DNA of 64,000 nucleotides from the NCBI RefSeq assembly GCF_040361195.1, contig NZ_APNE01000010.1; one strand, written 5' to 3'. Numbering within the stretch: the stretch's first letter is position 1; each line of letters starts with the position of its first letter. A model generated the notes under the pieces. It saw only the letters and a program-made list of their open reading frames with translations. It did no database searches and was not told the origin of the DNA. Of the stretch, positions 58,239 through 64,000 are shown piece by piece. Source of the DNA: Salinisphaera hydrothermalis (GTDB taxonomy: Bacteria; Pseudomonadota; Gammaproteobacteria; Nevskiales; Salinisphaeraceae). The translations under genes and the position numbers were made by a program.

Positions 58239-59516
58239 CTAGAAATCAAAACTCTGCTGCGCCGCCGCGGGCGGTGCAAACCGCGAACGCAGCCGCGCGC
58301 TGCTGACATCGCCGAGCCCCGGGTGGTGATTGGCACAGATCACGAACGGCATGGCTTTCTTCACGCTCGCCTTGAGCGCCACCAGATCCTCCAGCCGTAC
58401 TTTCTGCCAGCGTCGCATGGCCAGAATACGATTGACCGATTTCACCCCAAGACCCGGCACGCGCAGCAAGCGCTCGCGGTCATCCCGATTCAGATTGACC
58501 GGGAAATACGCTCGGTTGCGCAACGCCCAGGCAAGCTTGGGATCGACCTCCAGATCCAGCATGCCGGCAGCCGACGCATCGTCGGCGCCGGCCGTGATTT
58601 CATCGTGGCGATACCCATAAAAACGCATCAGCCAATCCGATTGATACAAGCGATGCTCGCGAATCAGCGATGTGCGCCGGGCCGGCAGCTTCGCCGACGC
58701 ATCCGGGATCGGCGAAAACGCCGAAAAATAAACGCGCTTGAGCCGATAGGACGAATACAGATCTGCCGTAGTCGAGAGGATGTCGGCATCGGTGGACGGC
58801 TCGGCCCCGATGATCATCTGGGTGGACTGCCCCGCCGGCGCGAACCGCTCGACCGGTGCGGCCTTGGGGCGCGCATTGGTAATGCGCCGGGCGGCCCGGC
58901 GCGCCTCGGCCTGTTCCTCCTGTCGCGACCGAATGCGCGCCATCGATAGCTTGATGGTGCGATGATCTTTTTCCGGGGCCAAATCGTGCAGCGCGGTCTG
59001 CGTCGGCAGTTCGACGTTGATCGACAGACGGTCGGCGTACTTGCCGGCATCGGCCAGCAGTTCCCCGTCGGCGTCCGGAATCGTCTTGAGATGGATATAG
59101 CCGCGAAAATCGTGATCGACGCGCAGACTGCGCGCGACTTCCACGAGCTGCGCCATGGTGTAGTCGGCCGACTGGATCACGCCCGAGGACAGAAACAGCC
59201 CTTCGATGTAGTTGCGCTTGTAGAAATCCAGCGTGAGATCCACCACTTCCTTCGTCGTGAACCGTGCGCGCCGCACGTTCGACGAGTTGCGGTTGATGCA
59301 GTAGCTGCACTCGTAGATACAGAAGTTCGTGAGCAGGATCTTGAGCAGCGAGATACAACGCCCGTCCGGCGCATAGGCATGGCAGATGCCCGAGCCCTCC
59401 GCCGAGCCGACCCCGCGCCCGCCCAACGACGAACGCGACGTCGTGCCGCTGGACGCACAAGACGCGTCGTATTTGGCGGCGTCCGCGAGGATGGCCAGCT
59501 TGTCGATCGTTTCCAT
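58239..59516 (-). CDS. Putative DNA modification/repair radical SAM protein (TIGR03916)
   Basis: 425 residues. The radical-SAM cluster motif is CxxxCxxC at Cys66, Cys70 and Cys73 (LTNFCIYECSYCINRNSSNV). Extra Cys in GICHAYAPDGRCISLLKILL lie before it. A SAM-binding LSINVELPTQ strand lies in the middle, and a C-terminal helix-hairpin-helix LLRVPGLGVKSVNRILAMRR at about 345-364 would contact DNA. The family is a predicted partner of the TIGR03915/UdgX fusion; the reaction is not known. In most genomes the two genes are adjacent, while here DUF3307 and SatD lie between them. Confidence 0.88.
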   Translation of the reverse strand: METIDKLAILADAAKYDASCASSGTTSRSSLGGRGVGSAEGSGICHAYAPDGRCISLLKILLTNFCIYECSYCINRNSSNVRRARFTTKEVVDLTLDFYKRNYIEGLFLSSGVIQSADYTMAQLVEVARSLRVDHDFRGYIHLKTIPDADGELLADAGKYADRLSINVELPTQTALHDLAPEKDHRTIKLSMARIRSRQEEQAEARRAARRITNARPKAAPVERFAPAGQSTQMIIGAEPSTDADILSTTADLYSSYRLKRVYFSAFSPIPDASAKLPARRTSLIREHRLYQSDWLMRFYGYRHDEITAGADDASAAGMLDLEVDPKLAWALRNRAYFPVNLNRDDRERLLRVPGLGVKSVNRILAMRRWQKVRLEDLVALKASVKKAMPFVICANHHPGLGDVSSARLRSRFAPPAAAQQSFDF

Positions 59517-59580
59517 ACTGTCTATTTATACAGGAGCCAGCGATTCGAATGCAGCCGGTCGTCGGCTCCGGCTTGCGGCG

Positions 59581-60543
59581 ATGCCGTCGCCCTGCGAACA
59601 ATGGTTTAAAGCCACCGAGACCGCCGTGACCCAGGCCACACCCGACACCGCGCTACCGGCCGCCAAGGCGGCCTTCTCGCTCGACCACGTCGTGGCGGTC
59701 GCGCTGAATACGCTGATGCAGGCCTGGACGGGCTTTGTCGCGCGCCTGCCGATGCTTGGCATCGCGCTGGTGATCCTCCTGATCACCTGGCTGTTGGCCT
59801 GGGCGAGTCTCAAGCTCGCCCACCGCATTGCCGGGAAGCGCGCCCGGCCGTCACTGCTGCGGCTGATCGAACGCCTGATCAAGATCGCGATCTGGGCGGC
59901 GGGCCTGTTGCTGGCCGCGATCGTGGTCTTTCCCGACTTGTCGCCCGCCAAGGCGTTGGGCGGGCTCGGTCTGCTGTCGGTGGCCGTGGGCTTCGCCTTC
60001 CGCGACACCTTCGAGAATTTCTTCGCCGGCATGCTGATGCTCTGGAAATACCCGTTCGAATCGGGCGACTTCATCGAATGCGGCGACCTGCTCGGCCGGG
60101 TGGAGCGGGTGCATATCCGCATGACCACGCTACGCCAGACCACCGGCGAACTGCTGCTGGTGCCCAACAGCCGGCTGTTCAAGAACCCGGTGCTGGTGCT
60201 CACCGATCAGCCGGAACGCCGGATATCGATCATCACCGGCGTGGCCTATTCGGTGGATCTAGCCGCTGCCCTCGAGGTGATCGAGAAGGCCATGGACGGC
60301 TGCGAGGACGTGATGCGCGAACGCCCGGTTCAGGTGTTCGCCCACGGCTTCGGCGACAGCGGGATGGAAATCGAAGTCGCCTGGTGGTGCGGCTCGACCC
60401 CGCTCGAGGTCCGCCGTTCGCGCAGCGAGGTAGTGGTGGCGATCAAGGCCGCGCTGGATGCCGCGGGCATGGAAATTCCCTTCCCCTACCGTACCCTGAC
60501 CTTCGCCGAACCGCTGACCATCGCCCGCGACGCCGATTCCTGA
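59581..60543 (+). CDS. Small-conductance mechanosensitive channel, MscS family
   Basis: 320 residues from the ATG at 59581. There are three N-terminal membrane helices; the pore helix and beta domain run from AKALGGLGLLSVAVGFAFRD and ENFFAGMLMLWKYPFESGDF to HIRMTTLRQTTGELLLVPNS. The gate-region pattern with Gly/Ala in helix 3 and the family-specific VPNSxxF are kept. It opens when turgor rises and releases ions. The gene is followed five bases later by arfB, and the two probably share a transcript. Length matches short MscS proteins (E. coli 286). Confidence 0.88.
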   Translation: MPSPCEQWFKATETAVTQATPDTALPAAKAAFSLDHVVAVALNTLMQAWTGFVARLPMLGIALVILLITWLLAWASLKLAHRIAGKRARPSLLRLIERLIKIAIWAAGLLLAAIVVFPDLSPAKALGGLGLLSVAVGFAFRDTFENFFAGMLMLWKYPFESGDFIECGDLLGRVERVHIRMTTLRQTTGELLLVPNSRLFKNPVLVLTDQPERRISIITGVAYSVDLAAALEVIEKAMDGCEDVMRERPVQVFAHGFGDSGMEIEVAWWCGSTPLEVRRSRSEVVVAIKAALDAAGMEIPFPYRTLTFAEPLTIARDADS

Positions 60544-60548
60544 CCGCC

Positions 60549-60974
60549 ATGCTCGCAATCTCCAACACCGTGACCCTCCCCGAGGCCGAGATCGAATGGC
60601 AGGCCGTGCGCGCCCAGGGCGCCGGCGGGCAGAAGGTCAACAAAACCAACTCGGCCGTACACCTGCGCTTCTCGATTCCGGATTCGAGCCTGCCCGAGAT
60701 CTACAAGAGCCGCCTGATGGCACGCGCGGGCACCGATCAACGCATCACCCGCGACGGCACGATCGTGATCAAGGCTCAGCAGTATCGAAGCCAGGACGCC
60801 AATCTCGAGGATGCTCGCCAGCGTCTGGCCACGATCTTGGCCGCAGCCGGACAGGCCCCGAAGAAGCGTCGCCCGACCCGGCCCTCCAAAACAGCGAAAC
60901 GCAAACGCACGGACGACAAGAAACGCCGCGGCCGGCTGAAGGCGCTGCGTGGCCGCGGCCGACCAAGCGACTGA
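60549..60974 (+). CDS. arfB: Alternative ribosome-rescue factor ArfB (peptidyl-tRNA hydrolase, YaeJ)
   Basis: 141 residues from the ATG at 60549. The release-factor GGQ motif is at residues 26-28 (QGAGGQKVNKTNSAVHLRF). The C-terminal basic tail, needed to enter the empty mRNA channel, is Lys/Arg-rich: KKRRPTRPSKTAKRKRTDDK and KRRGRLKALRGRGRP. ArfB hydrolyses peptidyl-tRNA on ribosomes stalled without a stop codon. Length and tail match E. coli YaeJ (140). It starts five bases after the mscS stop. Confidence 0.92.
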   Translation: MLAISNTVTLPEAEIEWQAVRAQGAGGQKVNKTNSAVHLRFSIPDSSLPEIYKSRLMARAGTDQRITRDGTIVIKAQQYRSQDANLEDARQRLATILAAAGQAPKKRRPTRPSKTAKRKRTDDKKRRGRLKALRGRGRPSD

Positions 60975-61083
60975 GCGCGCCGAGCGGCGGCCGGCGGCCG
61001 CGGCAAGCAACCCAGGCAGCGCCAAAGCCGGCGACCGCCCCCCCTATCCGATTCCGGTATCCGGCGCCTTCTTTTCGATACGC

Positions 61084-62022
61084 TCAGGACGCGATCGGCG
61101 TATCTTCGTCGTCGGGCGCGGAACCGCGATCGTAGGCCGGCGCCACGCCGAAATAGCGCTTGTATTCGCGCGAGAATTGCGACGCGCTCTGGTAGCCGAC
61201 CGCGCTCGCGGCACCGCTGACGTTCGAGGTATTCTGGACCAGCAGATCCCGTGCTTTCAGCAGACGGATACGCTTCTGATACTGCAGCGGCGAAATCCGC
61301 GTCAGCTGTTTGAAATGGGCATGAAAGCTCGACACGCTCATGTGGGCGCGGGCCGCCAGCGACGATACCGACAATGGCGAAGCGTATTCCGTTCGCAACA
61401 TCTCGATCGCGCCGCCGATGCGAGCATAAGCGCCCTGGGATTGCAGCAACTGCCGCAAGAGATGCCCCTGGGGTCCACGCAGGGACTCGAAAATCACTTC
61501 GCGGATTCGGGCCTGCCCGAGTGCTTTCGCAGCTTCCGGGTCGTCGAGGCAATCGAGCAGACGTTCCAGGGCATCGCCAATGGCGCCGTCCAACGTCACC
61601 GCCGCCATGGGCAGGGCGTCATCGTCGTGAATGAGGCGGTTATCCGGTGTTTCCCGGCTGACCGCGCCCGCCAGTTCGGCCAGCAGCTCCGGAGCGATAC
61701 GCAGGGCCGCCCCCAGCAGTGGTTGATCGGGCGAGCCGGACGTCTCGCACTCGAACGGCAACGGCATGGCCTGAACCAGATAATGCCCGGCGCCGTAGCG
61801 AATGACACGATCGTCGACAAAACCGATTTTCCCGCCTTGCACGATGAAAACAAGCCCGGGCTCGTAGACGATCGGCTCGCGTTCGCGCCGACAATGCGAG
61901 GCCACGAGGGACAGCGAATCGAGCGCCGTCTCGTTGAAACCGTCATGCCGCACATGGCGCTCGATCATCCGCGCCATGCGATGAAGCCGAGTCGGCTCCG
62001 GCGTTGTCATCTGCTCAACCAT
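61084..62022 (-). CDS. AraC-family transcriptional regulator
   Basis: 312 residues from the ATG at 62020-62022, with GGAGG about 10 bases upstream; a second ATG at 62010 is possible. The N-terminal domain is the AraC_N type (LVFIVQGGKIGFVDDRVIRY at about 60-79, HYLVQAMPLPFECE). The C-terminal double helix-turn-helix begins SSLAARAHMSVSSFHAHFKQ and has SGAASAVGYQSASQFSREYK and RYFGVAP. It is divergent from the alcohol dehydrogenase gene 192 bp away, the usual arrangement for an AraC regulator and its target. Relatives control aldehyde or alcohol stress genes. Confidence 0.9.
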   Translation of the reverse strand: MVEQMTTPEPTRLHRMARMIERHVRHDGFNETALDSLSLVASHCRREREPIVYEPGLVFIVQGGKIGFVDDRVIRYGAGHYLVQAMPLPFECETSGSPDQPLLGAALRIAPELLAELAGAVSRETPDNRLIHDDDALPMAAVTLDGAIGDALERLLDCLDDPEAAKALGQARIREVIFESLRGPQGHLLRQLLQSQGAYARIGGAIEMLRTEYASPLSVSSLAARAHMSVSSFHAHFKQLTRISPLQYQKRIRLLKARDLLVQNTSNVSGAASAVGYQSASQFSREYKRYFGVAPAYDRGSAPDDEDTPIAS

Positions 62023-62214
62023 CACAATGCCGCCTCCAGGACAGACATAAGATTGTGCACAAAACCAGGCGAATTCCATCGCCCCGCCCGCGCCACTCAT
62101 AGTTTCAGGCATAAACGGGCCATGATTATCTATGGTGTCGGGACCTGCGCGACTCAATGCTTAATGGCGACAGCAGGCCGCTGCCTGCACTCATCGTCAT
62201 TCAAAGGAGGCTTC

Positions 62215-63279
62215 ATGCCTACGGAGACCCAAGCTTACGCGGCTCACGCGGCCGACAAACCGCTCGAACACTGGCATTTCGAGCGCCGCGACCCGCGCCC
62301 GGACGACGTTTCGATCGAGATTCTCTACTGTGGCGTCTGTCATTCGGATCTGCACTTCGCCAAGAACGACTGGGGTTTCACCGAGTTCCCGGTCGTGCCG
62401 GGGCACGAGATCGTAGGCCGGGTCACCCATGTCGGCCCCGAGGTCACGCAGTACAAGGAAGGCGATCTGGTCGGCGTCGGCTGCATGGTCGATTCCTGCC
62501 GCGAGTGCCAGGCCTGCGATGACGGTCTGGAACAGTACTGCCTCAACGGCTTCACCATGACCTACGGCAGTGAAGACCGTCACGACGGCACCATGACCCA
62601 GGGCGGCTACTCCACCTTCGTGGTGGTCTCGGAGCGCTTCGTCGTGCGCATGCCCGACGGCATCGACCTGAAATCGGCCGCGCCGCTGCTGTGTGCCGGC
62701 ATCACCACCTATTCGCCGCTCAAGCACTACGGCGTGAAGGCCGGGCACAAGGTCGGCGTAATCGGCATGGGCGGTCTCGGCCACATGGGCGTGAAGCTCG
62801 CCAAGGCCCTGGGCGCCGAAGTAACGGTGTTCACCCGTTCGGAATCCAAGGTTGAAGAAGCCAAGTCCAACGGCGCCGATCACGTCGTGGTGTCGACCGA
62901 CGACGAGCAGATGGCGGCCGTGGCCGAAACCTACGACTTCATGCTCGACACGGTGCCGGTGCAGCACCCGATCGATCCCTACCTGGCGACCCTGAAATAT
63001 GACGGCACGCATATTCTGGTCGGCCTGATGGACCCGATCGAACCGGCCATCACCGGCATGAACCTGATCTTCAAGCGCCGCGTCGTGGGCGGTTCGTTGA
63101 TCGGCGGCATGCCGGAGACGCAGGAAGTGCTCGACTTCTGTGCCGAGCGCGGCATCACCTGCGACGTCGAAGTCATCAACATGGACTACATCAACGAAGC
63201 CTTCGATCGGATGAAGGATGGCGACGTGCGCTATCGCTTCGTCATCGATATGGCATCGATGAAGGACAAGGCCGCCTAA
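62215..63279 (+). CDS. Zinc-dependent NAD(P) alcohol dehydrogenase (YahK/cinnamyl alcohol type)
   Basis: 354 residues with a strong site AAAGGAGG four bases before the ATG at 62215. Catalytic zinc: CGVCHSDLH (Cys, His) at about 39-47 and PGHE at about 61-64. Structural zinc: DSCRECQACDDGLEQYC at about 93-109, four Cys. Cofactor motif VGVIGMGGLGHMGVKLAKAL at about 180-199. This matches the NADP-dependent YahK/AdhA group that reduces broad-range aldehydes to alcohols. It ends in a clear UUCG-loop terminator. Divergent AraC control is likely. Confidence 0.9.
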   Translation: MPTETQAYAAHAADKPLEHWHFERRDPRPDDVSIEILYCGVCHSDLHFAKNDWGFTEFPVVPGHEIVGRVTHVGPEVTQYKEGDLVGVGCMVDSCRECQACDDGLEQYCLNGFTMTYGSEDRHDGTMTQGGYSTFVVVSERFVVRMPDGIDLKSAAPLLCAGITTYSPLKHYGVKAGHKVGVIGMGGLGHMGVKLAKALGAEVTVFTRSESKVEEAKSNGADHVVVSTDDEQMAAVAETYDFMLDTVPVQHPIDPYLATLKYDGTHILVGLMDPIEPAITGMNLIFKRRVVGGSLIGGMPETQEVLDFCAERGITCDVEVINMDYINEAFDRMKDGDVRYRFVIDMASMKDKAA

Positions 63280-63317
63280 GCGACCGCCTCCAATGGGCCA
63301 CGTCCTGCGTGGCCTCG

Positions 63318-63349
63318 AAAAGCCGGCGTCTTCGGACGCCGGCTTTTTT
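63318..63349 (+). terminator. Rho-independent terminator with UUCG loop
   Basis: AGCCGGCGTC, loop TTCG, GACGCCGGCT followed by TTTTT, 38 bases after the alcohol dehydrogenase stop. A-rich flank AAA precedes the stem, so it may also work for the minus-strand lipoprotein gene from the other side. Confidence 0.93.
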
Positions 63350-63367
63350 ATGGCCGCAGCACCGCCG

Positions 63368-63718
63368 TCAGGACGAAGAGCCGTTATCCGCGGCAGGCGC
63401 GCCCAGCTTCCCGGCCGAACGGATCGGCTTGTAGATACAGGTCGCCCCGACCGGCGTCACCGCCACCGCGTAACGCATGTCGCAATTGGCCGCCGCGAAC
63501 AGCACCGGCGCATCGTCGGCCGCCGACTTGCTCGGCCGGAACACGACCTTCTGGCCGGGCTCGCAGCTGTTGGCCACCGTGACCGGCTTCCAGGTATCCA
63601 CCTGACACAGCTTGGCCTGATCGAGACTCGCATCACTGCGGCTTGCGTTCTGCTGACAACCGCTCAAGCCGGCAATCACCAGCCCCAGCCCCGCTGCACT
63701 CAACACCAGACTTTTCAT
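63368..63718 (-). CDS. Small putative lipoprotein
   Basis: 116 residues. Signal MKSLVLSAAGLGLVIAGLSG followed by Cys, lipobox LSGC. The mature part of about 95 residues has three further Cys (KLCQVDTWKPV, VANSCEPGQKVVFRPSK, NCDMRYAVAVTPVGATCIYK) that could form disulfides, and beta-strand-like segments. The CxPGQ...F and AVTPVG.T.IYK wording is typical of small secreted proteins of unknown function in gammaproteobacteria. It faces away from the partial hydrolase gene downstream of its promoter. Confidence 0.65.
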   Translation of the reverse strand: MKSLVLSAAGLGLVIAGLSGCQQNASRSDASLDQAKLCQVDTWKPVTVANSCEPGQKVVFRPSKSAADDAPVLFAAANCDMRYAVAVTPVGATCIYKPIRSAGKLGAPAADNGSSS

Positions 63719-63782
63719 GCGTTAACTCCGCTTCGATGCTCACGCCGGCCGAATACAGCGCACGGCCGGCGCGGCTCGGGCA

Positions 63783-64000
63783 TTAATCGAGAAACTCGAT
63801 CAACGCCTGGTTGAACTCCTCGGCATGCGTGGCATTAATGCCGTGCGGGCCGCCCTGGATGACCACCAGCGAAGCGTCAGGAATGCTTTCAGCCGTGCGC
63901 TTGCCCGAGACTTCCAGCGGCACGATGGCATCGGCATCGCCGTGGATCACCAGCGTGGGCACATCGATACGTTGGAGATCGGCCCGGAAGTCGGTCCGCC
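63783..64000 (-). CDS. Alpha/beta hydrolase, non-haem chloroperoxidase/arylesterase-like, C-terminal part (cut by window edge)
   Basis: This frame is open to the right edge with its stop TAA at 63783-63785, giving the last 71 residues. It reads TDFRADLQRIDVPTLVIHGD, ADAIVPLEVSGKRTAESIPD, VIQGGPHGINATHAEEFNQA and ends LIEFLD. VIHGDADAIVP has the catalytic Asp and GGPHG the catalytic His of non-haem haloperoxidase-type esterases, normally about 275 residues with a GxSxG nucleophile that lies outside the window. Natural substrates are generally unknown esters or peracids. Confidence 0.82.
   Translation of the reverse strand, partial: RTDFRADLQRIDVPTLVIHGDADAIVPLEVSGKRTAESIPDASLVVIQGGPHGINATHAEEFNQALIEFLD

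Noticed and set aside
60949..62214. N-terminal extension of the alcohol dehydrogenase frame (about 420 residues)
   Set aside because: It runs antisense through the AraC gene; the strong AAAGGAGG site and family length place the start at 62215.

Overview
The window is GC-rich DNA from a proteobacterium, most likely a halophilic or marine gammaproteobacterium (Salinisphaera-like is my best guess). The guess rests on protein flavour (NhaD antiporter, Prc, YccS-type FUSC protein, ArfB, NDH-2-like oxidoreductase) and very high third-position GC. No rRNA or marker protein fixes the genus. I recognise about 60 protein genes, one tRNA-Glu(CUC), several hairpin terminators and two families of interspersed repeats.

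Layout. 1-17 kb holds mixed housekeeping and accessory genes: the 5' part of a membrane PQQ glucose dehydrogenase (cut by the window edge), a free-standing STN-domain lipoprotein, short-chain dehydrogenases, a LysR regulator, a CynX-type transporter, a LIP-family lipase whose start is disrupted by a repeat element, a metallophosphatase, a 1.1 kb gene-free stretch of tandem repeats, a one-domain asparaginase, a fused dihydroxyacetone kinase, an EamA transporter, a rhomboid protease and an NDH-2-like flavoprotein that runs into tRNA-Glu.

17.5-35.5 kb is one long set of plus-strand genes that reads as a single catabolic island. It has two paralogous Tat-exported peptide-binding proteins, two permeases and a fused double ATPase, two FAD amine/D-amino-acid oxidoreductases, a haloacid-dehalogenase-type HAD protein, an M20 deacylase/peptidase, two paralogous double-domain GNATs, an Lrp/AsnC regulator, a cupin, a DSD1/D-threonine-aldolase-like PLP enzyme, RidA and an aldehyde dehydrogenase. 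Together they suggest uptake and breakdown of a small peptide or conjugate containing a D- or beta-hydroxy amino acid: deacylation, aldol cleavage to glycine plus aldehyde, aldehyde oxidation, amine oxidation, and RidA clean-up of imines. The substrate is not identifiable from sequence.

35.7-55 kb holds envelope and signalling genes: a YrhK-repeat membrane protein, a FUSC/YccS protein, a TauE/SafE permease, an MHYT-GGDEF-EAL protein, an RlmM-like methyltransferase, Prc, a surface-antigen beta-barrel, a frameshifted DUF985 gene, FrnE plus DUF3253, NhaD, an XRE-like regulator and a sugar porter. 55-61 kb carries an apparent DNA-repair neighbourhood (UdgX-type glycosylase fused to DUF4130, DUF3307, SatD, and the partner radical-SAM/HhH protein), then MscS and ArfB. 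The end has an AraC regulator divergent from a zinc alcohol dehydrogenase, a small lipoprotein and a partial alpha/beta hydrolase.

The most novel-looking item is a roughly 300-bp non-coding element with perfect 26-27-bp terminal inverted repeats and TA at both outer ends. There are three copies (5022-5334, 52604-52900, a decayed one at 41892-42198) and two solitary ends. One copy has split the signal peptide of the lipase, and removing it on paper restores the reading frame exactly.
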